Below are positions 23,907 to 35,850 of a stretch of DNA of 64,000 bases, in pieces (positions within the stretch are counted from its first letter, which is position 1; each line of letters opens with the position of its first letter). A program made the translations under genes and the position numbers. Source of the DNA: Phyto melanocephala (lineage: Eukaryota; Arthropoda; Insecta; Diptera; Rhinophoridae); NCBI GenBank assembly GCA_941918925.1, contig OW799236.1, positions 86,268,213-86,332,212 on the forward strand, written 5' to 3'. A model generated the notes under the pieces. The model did no database searches, was not told the origin of the DNA, and worked only from the letters and a program-made list of their open reading frames with translations.

Positions 23907-26900
23907 AACGTATCTCACAATTGATCTAAAGTAAATTAAATTGTCTGCTCTAAAAAATCTTAAAAATGTTCCAATTACTATAAAAATTACACGAAAGAAA
24001 ATATTAAAAAAAAAATTTATTAAAAACAAAAAAATTTAAGCTGAGCTTTTAGCAACTATGATGGAAAAATTTTTTGCATACGTATACATAAATGTAACTA
24101 CACGTAAACATACACACATATATCTTCAAACTCACCTACATATTTCTTTTCACATAATCATTAAATCGCCCATATATACACACCAGTGTTGCCATAATTA
24201 GGATTCAGTCCTAAACAGTCAAAGGTCTTAAATAAATAAAAAATTTTATACTACACAAAACTCCATTTAAAGTTTTTATTCCACAAGTCAACAAAGTTAA
24301 CAAAAGCATTTTTAATGAAGTATACAAAAAAGCGCTGAAATGATTTCATTTATTACAATGGTATTCCATGTAACTATTGAGGCTTTATTATTTTAAATTA
24401 AGAATTTTTTAAGTCAAAAATATTCTATTGAATTTATAAATGGCTTAATAAATTGAAATAAAAATTTTACATTAAATTCCTGTCTAAAACATTAAAATTT
24501 TAACATATTGTTTATTGTCGAACTTTTAATATTTAAACTAATATTCAAATTTTTTAAACATGCTTGAGTTCAATTTTACACAATTTTATTTTTACAAAGA
24601 ATTTTTTTTAAATAATGTGATAATGAAAGAATAATCTGGAAAAGTATGTTTTGACTGATATTAGCACAAAGTAACATTTTAGTTTTTTTTATTTATTGAC
24701 ATTAGACAACAATTGATTTAATAGATCAGGAAGGCAATTACAACACAATCAAAAAAAATTCTTATTACAATTATTATACCAAGAGTACATATGTAGATCT
24801 CGAACGACAGTTATTAAATGACGTAATTTGCCCCCAATGTTCTGTTAGACATAAGAATTAGAAAGGGACAAAGTTGTATAAATTTAATTATACTTACTTT
24901 ATAGGTTTATATATTCTTCGACACAATTTTCTTATTTATTAAAGTCGAACAATATATTGCACATCTCATAAAAATACAGATTTTATAAATTCAATTTCTA
25001 TAAAAATTTGAATTGTAAACCTCTTTTAAAGCGGTTTTAGTTGTTATGAATAGACTGTTAAGTGCAAAATAATTTTATACCAAAAATATAAAATATTTAA
25101 AAGCGGTTAAAAAAAGTCTTCTAACCCAGTTTCGGAACATACAACTGAAATCGGCAACACTGTTACACACACAATTCGTATTAAAATAGTTCAAGGTTGT
25201 CATTTTGCACATTTGAGGTGAATTACAAACAGTAAAACGTAAAGCAATATCAACATTGTTTTCTTTATTCTATGGCTTATGGTTTTTGTTATTGTTGTAA
25301 TTCTGCTTTATATTACATAACTGTAAGTAAAAGGAACAAAACCTTTTACTTTTATTACAAGACTAAAAAATGTAATCACAATAAGTAACAACGATACAAC
25401 AAAGGACTACAACAAACAATTCGAAACACAAAGAAAAAAACTCCACTAAGAAAAACGCTTTTTAAGGTGTTTGATCACTTTTTTAATATATTCTTCCTTT
25501 CCTTTTCTTTTCGAAGTTTTTTTTTATGGCAAATAACAACATCAATACAGTAATTTCTTAATAAAAATTGTTTGCATTATTTCGAATATGTTTACCATAT
25601 TTGTACACAGAAAAATCAATAAAAAATTTTTTTCTTTTCTTTGGCGGCACTACATATTAAGTAAAGGTTTGTCAAAAAAGGCCAATTTTAAGTTGTTTCA
25701 GCTTTATAGCAAAATAATTTAACATATGGAATTTGGAATAGTTTGCTATAAAAGAAAATGTTCACACCGATGTTCGAATTTAGAAACATTGCCACACTTG
25801 TAAATATATATTTTATCGTTTTTAAGAAATGGAAAACTGGTATTTTCTACACTAATATAACATTGTATGAAAAAATTATATTTTTCTAAAATTTTATTAA
25901 ATATTTCTATATTCGAACTACGGAAATCGTTGAAAATTTTATAATATCAAACAAATGTTTGTATATTTATGTTCTAGAAATCTCAAATACAATTTTTTTG
26001 GATTAAATTTTTTTTCGAACTTAAGTTCGAATTTTCGAACATTGACAAAAATGTTTAATTTTTAATGTTAGTTAAAACCTGCTTACAAAAATATATGTAT
26101 TTTTTTAATTGTGTTAAAATTTTCATTTTCGAAATTCAAAAATTTTCGAAAATTTAATAAAAGCAATAAAATATTTATACACTTATGCTCAGCAGGACTC
26201 AGGTTGTATTCTTAATATTTGTTTCTATTTTAAATAAAAGTATTGCACATTTAGAAATTTATATTAAATGTTTAGTTTCAATATTATTTTATTGTACATA
26301 CATATGTATGTAATTGTGTATAAAAAATATTGGAATTTTAAAACATTAATTAATTAAGTAAAAGCGTATTCTATGACAGTTTGTTATTTAAAAAATTTTT
26401 ATTTTAAATACATAATTTAATATTAAATGCTATTAAAAGTTGTTTCAAAATATAGATTTCATTTACAAAAACAAATTAGAATTCCAAGCCCTAAAAACTA
26501 AAAAATTCCTTTTGTCATTATTTTAAAATTTTAAAAAGATCTTTTAAAAACAAATAATTCGAATTTTATTTCATCAAAGTAAATTCTATGCCCAGGGAGT
26601 TATTTCTCTTTCGTATAAGAGAATACACATAAAAGTGTATTTATTTTATGCAGTAAATACGTTTGAAAATTCGTTATCTGACTTTCTAGGTTCATGCTTC
26701 TAATATTTTCGAAGAAGACCTTTTGACAGCCTATTAGATTTCCAAAATAAACTTTTTCGTCTAGTTGTTGCCCGCACTGGAAGCACACAAACAATTTATT
26801 TTAACTTGTCTCTGATTAAAATTGTTAGAAATGATAGTTTAACTGAAGAAAGGCAAATGATTTATATTTTTCTGCTAAGCCATCATCACAGCACGTATCT

Positions 26901-27841
26901 GCATTCAAAATGTAGGGTACAAACAACATATAAAATCAACTTAATTATAGTTCTACATTCCTGTGTTTCTTTGCATGTTCATTCAATTTACTTTCATTCT
27001 AATTCTATATGCCTTTATTTCATTGTTTCTTTGTACAACGTGAATTTCTGTTTTTAGCATATTTTTCCACAAATTTGGCTTTTATTCAAGCATTAGAAGT
27101 CAGTTACTTATATGTATGTACGACTAAGAAATCATTGCCAAATATTTTCTAAACAATAACTGAGTAAAAATGTTGACATGGTCCTTTCTTAGACTTTAAA
27201 TACATTTGTTGGGGCTTTTGTTCTGTTATTTGAAATCGTGAGGAACAAAGCAGAGCGTACTAAAGAAGAAGCATGTCATTTACATATTAAACCAATTAGG
27301 ATATTAGTACAAGCAAAGGTATTGTAATGAAATCCTTCCGTTTCCTCATTACTTTGAGTTTTTCTTCTACATACTTGTATTTGAAAAAGTTTGTTTTATA
27401 AACATGTGTATACCTATGAACGGATAACTGTAAAGACAAATTTGCTTTTAATTCACTTTAATCTAAATGAATTTAGTTTTTTTTAATGTGTTTGTTTGTT
27501 CGACAAAGGTGCCAAATATGTTATTGCATGTAACCCAGCAAAATGTTGTTGAAAAAAATAAAATGTTCTGAAGTATTTGTCCAAATGCAGAGAATGTTAA
27601 TAAAAAAAGGAATCAAGTGGTAGATAAAGGAGAAGTATGAGATTTACCATAGTTTATGTTTTAATGACCAAGGAGTGTATAAATATGAAATTTATATTTA
27701 TATGATGTATTACACGCAATGAAAAAACATGGTTGCGGTAATCACAACCTAAGGGTAACATACTATAATTGAATTGTACAATATGATTGTGGTCAAAACA
27801 TTGGAAAGATAACAACTTGGCGCTTAAGAGTATAAGAGTTT
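23907..27841. other. About 3.9 kb AT-rich, no supported gene
   Basis: No frame with a recognisable domain on either strand. TTCGAA or TTCGAAC motifs cluster between 25770 and 26160, including AACTTAAGTTCGAATTTTCG, possibly a decayed MITE. Otherwise simple AT-rich DNA. Confidence 0.45.
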
Positions 27842-28445
27842 TTATTGTACCCTTGTGGTGCCTAAAGTATATAGTTTTGTCATTCCGTTTATAATTTCTT
27901 CCATATAAATTTTCGTCCCGAATATATTTTCCGAAAGATTATGAATAGGGGAGAAGATTAGACATTATCCGTCTGTCCCTGTTGGGTAAAATCAACTTTC
28001 AAAAGCCTTGACATTTTGCACAGACCTGTATGTGGTATCCATATTTACAAATATTTAGCAATAAATCGCTATTGAATGAAATCCAGCACAATCCTCCTCC
28101 ATAATTTTCTTCGACATGAACAAACAAAAAACAACACGACTGCCTCTGTTTTACCACAAAAGTTAATATCTTCTTGCCCAAGAATAATTTAAAGGCACTC
28201 CTTTAAACAGTTTATAGGTACTGTGTGTCTCTAGGAATATTTGTAAGCATTTTTTGAAAAGTCGGTCATTCATCGGCAAAGTTATAGGTAAAAAATGTTT
28301 GAAAATATATTTTTTTAAATATATTAAATTTCTAAATCTTTTAAATAATTTTTGCATACGAAAGTGACAGCTGAATTCAGACTGTAGCCTTGAAAATTTT
28401 TTTTTTGAGAAAAACTAAGAAATCAGTTCGAAACTAACTGAGATA

Positions 28446-29060
28446 ATGGGTACGTTCGTAAATGCTGCAAATTTTTGCATCACTGCGGCAGTAATGCCAA
28501 ATGTAGTTGCTGATGCGCGATCAGCTATTGCAGATGCATTGCAGCTGCTTAACAACTACGTAGAGTTTGCTTTTTTGAACGTTCTGCAAAAAATATTAAA
28601 TGTTATCCAAAATAGTAATAGCAAATATTATTGAAAATGTTGATGTTAAAAGTGACTTTTTCTTAAATTATAATAAAAAAATAATTAGGAACAAGATGAA
28701 ACGACTTCTGATTATAAGAAATAAACTAAAAATTAAAAGAAAGTTGATTCCTAAAATAAAAAAATAAAAATATAATAATAATAAAATATAATAAAAAATA
28801 TTAAAAAAATAAACGAATTTAATTTAAAGAAGTAATTGTTGTTTAATGCTACTTATTTCTCCATTGTATGTATACTCAATCACTATTGCATCAGAAACTT
28901 AACTGTTGTCATATTTGCAGAAATTTGTGGCAGCACTGCCAACTTTTTGCAAAAATGAACATTTAACGCTTAAAAGTGCTGCCAAAGGTTACATTAATGA
29001 TCGTTTTACTTTTACAATGCTGCAGTGATGCGCAACTGTTGCATTTACGAACGTATCCAT
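28446..29060. mobile_element. 615-bp MITE with long inverted repeats
   Basis: Ends ATGGGTACGTTCGTAAATGC and the complement of GCATTTACGAACGTATCCAT; pairing continues for about 45-50 bp with GCATCACTGCRGCA in both arms. A TA flanks each side (28444-28445, 29061-29062). The host sequence resumes after it, as judged from the copy at 31725. The 62-codon frame at its left end has no domain and is probably chance. The superfamily is undetermined; TA duplication suggests Tc1/mariner or PIF type. Confidence 0.75.
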
Positions 29061-29432
29061 TAGCACCAAAACGCAACTGCTACGGTGTTTTCCTACAATT
29101 TATCAACGAAAAACGATTTTTTTCAGGGCTAGTCTAGCAAGATACAGTAGTATAATAAATACATATATTGATGGCCGCTAATACAAAATGGCGTACAACA
29201 AATGTATATACAGGTTAAATCTATTATTTTAAACTGTGCCCCCTGCAACCCCCTTAATATTACTATCAAATCAAAAGGTCTACAATATTGGTATTAAATA
29301 AAAGGTATTGACCAGTAGAATACAATTAACTTTAAAAAGTGTAAAATCCAAGATGGCGTCTTAAACAAAATGGCGTGTTATGTATGAAGGTTAGGTATGA
29401 AATGAAAGGACATGACTAGTAGAATACAGCTA

Positions 29433-30337
29433 AAAGGAACATGCGTGTATAAATTTTTTTTACATCTGACTTATCTTATTGTTTACGTATAAGAAGTTGT
29501 GCATGTATGAAAAAAATTTTATTTTACAGGTAATCGCCGCTGACTGTCTTCCAGTGGCAGAGAAGTATGTCAACAGCTAATGGCAGGTGGCTTGTCAGAA
29601 GGAACAAGCAAAGGCACTATAATTCAGCTGTGCCGAATTTTTGATACTCACCACCAATTTTTTGTACTTTTATAGCACAAAATTTATTATTTCGTTATTA
29701 ACAGTAATCGCTTTGGAATAATCTCATTATACTAAAATATGTATCACTTTCTTTGTGTAGCTTTGATTTGCTATTAAAAAATTTTTGTAAATTTAGTCTT
29801 GCAATCAGAGTGGGCGTTGAATTAGGCGTGTCAATTAAGTTTCTGCTAATAAATACAACTTAGATATTTTAATATAGTCCTTTATTCTTCCAAAAACTTT
29901 GTCCATTGAGAAATTATATCAATTTAAGATGAAGCGTTATATGGACGGTGGTCGTAAAAGTAGGCGTGTCATCTTAGTTTGCCGTTAGTACAAAGCCTTT
30001 GAACAAAAAGCAATGGTTGCGAAATTTCAGAATCATACATCTAATTTTGTCAGTTTTATTATGTGTTTTATATCGTCATAAAATGAAATCAGGACTCAGA
30101 AAATATATACTCTATGGGGTCTAAAATGGATGTTTTATAAACGGAATGACAAAATTAATATACATCCCCCCCCACCATTTTTTTGGTGGTGGGTACAAAA
30201 AAATCTCTCGTGGAAATTTTGTCAAATGACTTTGCACATGAATTGAACAGAAGCAGTGTTTTAAAGGTAACACACGACATGTTCGTATCTAGCAGTAGGA
30301 TATTTGACAAATCAGATGTACAAAATATGCCGTTTAT
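29433..30337. mobile_element. MITE of the 30674 family, split by a family B repeat
   Basis: The left half (29433-29602) contains TTTACATCTGACTT and GCTGACTGTCTTCCAGTGGC; the right half (30197-30337) contains ATTTTGTCAAATGAC and AAATCAGATGTACAAAATAT. The halves align in order with the intact copy 30674-30940. TA flanks both ends (29431-29432, 30338-30339). Confidence 0.7.
29603..30196 (-). repeat. Family B hairpin-ended repeat, innermost of nest
   Basis: Starts AACAAGCAAAGGCACTATA, hairpin ATTCAGCTGTGCCGAAT, then ACTCACCACCA; ends GGTGGTGGGTAC. The interior has TAGGCGTGTCA units and CTCTATGGGGTC, AACGGAATGACAAAATTAAT. It sits inside the MITE above. Confidence 0.75.
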
Positions 30338-30673
30338 TAGCTGCTTAAATATATAAAAATTCGAAATCGAAGATAATGCGCAAATCATAAAGCATAATAT
30401 AATATCGCATAACATGAAATCTAGGCTACAGTGATTATTAAATTCGGCTCGGCCGAATATAACATTTTTGTATTTTAGCATTTTGCTTTTTTATATGTTT
30501 AAGTGATTTCTTTCGACATACAAAATTTGTATTTTTTTAAGCTTTTTTCTGTACTTTTTGGAAGTTAATTCGGTCAATACATTACTGACTATCGTAAAGG
30601 TAGGGGGTACAGGTCATTGTTCTAACAATTTTTTAATTTTTAAAGTCACACAAATGAATGTAACTTAAGGTTA

Positions 30674-30940
30674 TAATACACGGCGTGTTTTTTACATCTG
30701 ACTTTAAAATTTGTGAGACATATGTAAATCTACGTGTATGTCAAAATTGTACTTTAACAGGCAACCGTTGCTGACTGCTATGCAGCAGCAGAGATTTCTG
30801 CCAACGTCTGATGTCAGATGTTTTGACAGAAGAAAATCTAATTGAAATTTCGTCAGATGTCTCAACACATGTTTTTAACAGAAGTAATGGAATCAGTGTG
30901 GAATTTGTCAAGTCAGATGTAAAAAACATTCCGTGTATTA
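30674..30940. mobile_element. Intact 267-bp MITE
   Basis: Terminal inverted repeats of about 32 bp with two mismatches: TAATACACGGCGTGTTTTTT then ACATCTGACTT on the left, and the complement with CGGAATG on the right. The flanking dinucleotide is TA. The interior has GTCAGATGT three times. Non-coding; the short frames on both strands are by-products of the inverted repeats. Confidence 0.8.
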
Positions 30941-31724
30941 TAGCCTTTAACAAATTTTCTACAGTTAATAGTAACAATGGCACAAATATTTTCTTATTAG
31001 CCTGTTGAAAAGACACGTATTGCCACATTATATTCTTTGTAGGTATTGTATATGCTTAATTAATTAGTGTATACTAATTAATTTTGTGTTTTTGTAGCCG
31101 TATTAAAGCATACACTTTCATTCAAACTTTGCTCTTCAAATAATTTAATAAAACTGTTTTCCTGTTTTTAATTCATTTGGTTTCTTACACCAGTTTGCAG
31201 TTCCATGAATTCTTTTTTTACGAGTTTTTTTCCTAATTTTTATTTAACCAATTTGTATTTATACAAATTATTATAGAAAAATTGCTTGTTAGTATGACAT
31301 TTAAAGGACAACTGAACTACAAATTGAGTAAATAAAAATAGTTAAGTGTCGCAAAACTAGTATTTACAACATCCATAAATTTGTTAAGGTGACACCAAGG
31401 CAATTTGCTACAAATAAACACATTTTATGCTAATAAAATAGAAACACATTCAAATATTTTACAAAAACTTAAAACTATTATTGGAATAATGAAAATAAAG
31501 GTGGCTCTCTTAGTTTTATACCTTGATTTTTTATTTTGATATTTTTTTTAAGTACAAGTCTGTTTACAACTGATATTTTCACAAAGTTTTTTTTAGCATA
31601 AAATGATATATTTTACCGCAGTTTTAATTTTTTAAAGTTCTTCTTGGGTGAAAAAAATATCTCCAAATTCGTAATTGACAGTATTTGGTGATACATTAAT
31701 GTTTTTGGGATGGAAAAAAAATTT
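30941..31724. other. AT-rich stretch, no supported feature
   Basis: No coding region or transposon end recognised. Confidence 0.5.
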
Positions 31725-33275
31725 ACACTTCACCTGTTGTGCCAAAAAGGTATACATATATAGCTTTGCATTCTAATGTCTACAATATTCATTGTCGATC
31801 CCATAAAGAATATGTTTTCTGAAAGCTTATAAATAGGGTAGTTCAATGTCAATGTCCGTCTGTCCGTGTATTAGTTGAAATCAACTTTTAGAGGCAACAC
31901 AGTTAGCACAGATCTGTGTGTAGTATCTATATGTGGGTATGAATGGCACAATGAATCTAACGCAACTGTCCCATAACTTTTTTTAAATACGAGCAAAGAA
32001 ACGCATCTGCCTCTGTTTTTTGCAATAGCTTTACCACAAAAATTAAAATTTGTTTAATTCTAGGATAATTTTTAGAAATTTTTGACACTATTTGTATATA
32101 CGAATATGCCCTTGGGGATAGTAATAAAATAATTTGGAGAAATCGATCACTAACCTATAAAGTTATAGGCCAAAAATTATTTTGCAAAATTATATATTTT
32201 TGTTTCAATATATCAGGTTTATCACGCTTTTTAATCATTTTTGTACACTTAAGACACCGCATTGCAAGCCGTAGTATCGGAAATTGTTCCTGAGAAAATC
32301 TAACAGATCGGCTTGAAACTAACTGAGATATAAGCACAAAAATACAAATAATTTGGTGTTTTTCCTAAAATTTTCAAACAAAAATGAATTTTTTCAGCTT
32401 CTACACAATCGACAGATTCAACATTAGTATTAAAGGACACGCGCAATGTAAATGCACTTTAAACAGATATAAAATCTATGATTTCCGCCTTTACAAAATG
32501 GCGTAGAATAAATTGAAATCCAGTAATTTAAAATGTACTGCCTTCAACTCCCTCAATATTGGTATCAAATGACTTGATCAGTAAACTATATTCAAAAATT
32601 TAAAATGGCGTCTGAAAAAAATGGCGGATAATATTTTTTTTAAATTTAATAGGGGTATCAAATGAAAGGCCGTAACTAGTAAAATACATTTATCTACATA
32701 AAAATTCAAAATCAAAGATGACGGCGGAAATAATAAGGTAAAATGGTGTATAATATTATACCTATTTATAGAACATGATAGAGATGAGTATTACTAGATT
32801 TGGCACATGCAAATACTACTCTCACTTCAATATTTTTACCACAAAAATTAATATTTTTCAGCCCTAGGATAATTTGTAGCTACATTTGTTACCATCTATA
32901 GATATGACATAACTCTAGGGCTCTTGGTAAAAAAGGTTGGACAAATCGGTCGCTAATAACTAAAGTTATAAGCAAAAATAATTTACAAAATTATAAATTA
33001 ATACTTTTTTAAATATATCAAGTTTCTCAAGTTCATAAATAATTTTTCAACATGCTAGTATCACTGAATTGCAAGTCGTAGCTTTAGAAATTATTCCTGA
33101 GAGATATTAACAAATCGGTTGGAAATTGTGGTATAAGCACTAAGTTTTTCCTAAAATTTTTTGAGATTCTAGACAACTGAGCGAGTCAATATGGGTATTA
33201 AAAGAAAGGGCACTTTTAGCAGAATAAAAAAAATTAATTCAGTGATGACCGGATAGACAAAATGGCGTACATAAA
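31725..33275 (+). repeat. Family A repeat, long form with internal duplication
   Basis: Begins TTACACTTCACCTGTTGTGC and has the blocks ATCCCATAAAGAATATG, GTCCGTCTGTCCGTG and AACTAACTGAGATATAAG. A segment with TACCACAAAAATTAA and CTAGGATAATTT occurs twice (about 32030 and 32840), so part of the interior is duplicated. The hairpin end is absent. Confidence 0.65.
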
Positions 33276-34146
33276 AACGTAAATTTTATTAGACTTACAA
33301 CGCAATTTAATAAATGCTTTAAGCGAAATTTTACTCAGAATTTTCCCTCTAGGTTATGGGTAGTACAAATATTAAATGCTTGTACATAAGTGTTTGCTGC
33401 ATAACTGTTGTTGTAGTTAAAGAATAACTTCATTTTGTAAAAGACTTAAAGCTGTAATGTGAATTCCTTCATTAAATTTCTAATATAATAAACAATTGAA
33501 TTTAATATATAATAATAAAACATAAACTTTTAAATGACATTTGTAAACTATTAATAAACAGATAAATAAATACGATGACATTGAAGATGGCAAACAGTTC
33601 TGTAAAAACTTTTATTTTTCCGAATAAAAAAAAAACGAAAAAAATAAAAAACGCACAACCAAAATATATGAATACACATAAATACATATATAAGTACGTA
33701 TAAAAGTTCTTAATATTAAAAATTAAATAAATTTTTTTACGACTATCGATGGCGTGTGTACGTTGATTCCATAACGTTGTCCTTTTGCTCCTTAATATAT
33801 TTAAACATTTTATTGATTGTCATTAGACATTCAGTTATTTGTTTTATTATTAACACAATATGGGAATTAATAAATTTTCTAAAGTTTTTACTAAAAATTA
33901 ATCAGATTGGGAATGGTTTCTGTAAGCATATATGTTTGTCAATCTAATTAGATAATTTTGTTATTAAAAATTTAGGAAAAAATTCAAATATTTTATAAAA
34001 TTATCTTTAAATAAATTATTTAAATAATCTTTTTATAAATTATGTATCATTGATAAATTTTCTTAACATAAAATATTTTCAATAATTTATCTATTTTCGA
34101 TTTTTGATTTATTATTTATAAAAATAATGCATCAAATATTTTTATA
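33276..34146. other. AT-rich stretch, no supported feature
   Basis: Only simple AT-rich DNA. No coding region supported on either strand. Confidence 0.5.
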
Positions 34147-34400
34147 CCCTTCACCTGTGGTGCACAAGGGTACATATATGTATATAGCTTTGTCATTCCG
34201 TTTGTAATTTCTACAATTTTCATTTCCGACACCATGAAGTATATATTTTTTGAAAGCTTATGAATAGAGGAGTCGATTAAGCCCTGACCGTGTGTTGGTT
34301 GAAATCAACTTTTAGAAGCAACTATATGTTCCTCAGATCTATGTATGGTATCAATCTTTTAAAAATATCCGGGAATGAATAGCTATTGAAATTCTTGGAC
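34147..34400 (+). repeat. Family A repeat, 5' half only
   Basis: TACCCTTCACCTGTGGTGCA, CATTCCGTTTGTAATTTCTA, GAGTCGATTAAGCCCTGACC and ATATCCGGGAATGAATAGC are the 5' blocks. It stops before the core; no hairpin end. Confidence 0.75.
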
Positions 34401-34608
34401 ACCCTCAATAGTTAAAAAATAGTTTAAAAAAACGTTTAACAAGACTGATCTAGAGAATTTTTATCAAACGTGTTGATTTTAGATCTTGTTTGGCCTTCTA
34501 AATTTTGATTTGGCCACATGGAACTTTAGAAAATACTTAGCGATTTTGGTTGCTATTTTTGATGAGCCATACATTTTTTTTTTGAGAATCGCTAAGTTTA
34601 ATACAAAA

Positions 34609-35289
34609 CAAGTAAGAGCGCTATATTCGGCCGTGCCGAATCTTATATACCCTTCACAACGTGTAGTCATGCAATAACAGTAGTTTGTATCACCATTCAT
34701 CCCATATGAAATACGTACACACATATAAAAAACATACATATATAAAAACATCCCATTGTAAAATTATAAATTTACGTCTGTATGTTAAAAAAAATTAAAA
34801 AAAAAATTTAAAAAAAGCAATTAAAATATATATAATAAATATAAAACAAAAAAAAATTTAAAAAAAAGGTAAAAAAAAAATATAAAAAAAATTTTTTTTT
34901 GGCTCAGCTGGGATTCGATGCCACGTTTTCTCTAACCAGTATACACGCTTGTATGTATGTATGTTGTTGTTGTAATATTGTTTTTGTGAAAAAAAAAATC
35001 GAGGTGGTCGTTGGTTTTTGCTCATATCTCAGTTGTTTATGTACCGATGTTTCTGGTTTTCAATACCAATCTACTCCCAAATATTTCTGATATTTTAATA
35101 CCTTACCCGGGTCCAAGCGATGTCGGGGGGCTTCAAAAAGTTGATTTCAACATACACACGGACAGACTGACAGAGCTTTATCGACTCCCCTATTCATAAA
35201 CTTTCAGAAAATATATACTTAATTAATTAATTAATTTCACACGGAATGACAAACCTATATATACCCTTTTTCACTGTGTGAAGGGTATA
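34609..35289 (-). repeat. Family A hairpin-ended repeat, twin of 21143
   Basis: Same ends and interior as 21143-21945: ACAAGTAAGAGCGCTATA, hairpin ATTCGGCCGTGCCGAAT, GTGTAGTCATGCAATAACAG, tRNA-like remnant, CGAGGTGGTCG, and CACTGTGTGAAGGGTATAA. It differs by a shorter A-rich tract and a TTAATTAATTAATTAA block near 35220 in place of the GGGGTCGGAAATG segment. Confidence 0.85.
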
Positions 35290-35850
35290 AAAATGATAAT
35301 TTTATCCTGGTATTTTTATGTATGATATTTGAGGCAATCATATGTACGCTAACAAATTTATGGTACGTGTAAATGATGTGTTAATAACATTATAGTTTAT
35401 AGTCTCTTCTATGTCAATATCATAGTTGCCATCCATTCAATTTTATTTTCTTGTTTATTAGTACAATAAAGTGAATGCCTTTCGAATTTTTCAAGTCTTT
35501 TCAAGTCAAGCTACTGTGCAGTCCACACCATCGCATTGATTAAGTTATCAATGAGCCACTTGTTTGACGTTTTGCTGATGTGATTAAAGTAATTGTCTTC
35601 TTAAAAGGCCAACATCAATGAGATTATACTAATACCCCTACAGGATTTTAAAATATACGACTACGTTTTTTAATATAATATTTAGGAGCCACATAGAGTT
35701 GCCAGATACCAAAAGTTATATAACCAGACAATAGAAAAAATTCACTTATAGTTCAAAGAAACAAAATTTTATTAAAATTTTTCTTTAAAAAATAATAACA
35801 TAAAAACAAGGCAACGTAATAATTAAATTTCAGTCTTACGTCTATTACAG
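35290..35850. other. AT-rich stretch, no supported feature
   Basis: No coding region or transposon end recognised. Confidence 0.5.

Larger units (their letters stand above)
27842..30475 (+). repeat. Family A repeat, host of a three-level nest
   Basis: The left end is TTATTGTACCCTTGTGGTGC, the right end hairpin ATTCGGCTCGGCCGAAT (30443-30457) plus ATAACATTTTTGTATTTT. Between them lie recognisable family A internal blocks: ATTCCGTTTATAATTTCTTC, GTCCGTCTG-like, AAACTAACTGAGATA and repeated AAGATGGCGTCT or CAAAATGGCG units. It is interrupted by MITEs at 28446-29060 and 29433-30337. Confidence 0.75.

Noticed and set aside
28446..28634. 62-residue alanine/asparagine-rich frame starting with ATG
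   Set aside because: It begins with the first base of the MITE terminal repeat and contains no domain; a chance frame in an inverted repeat.
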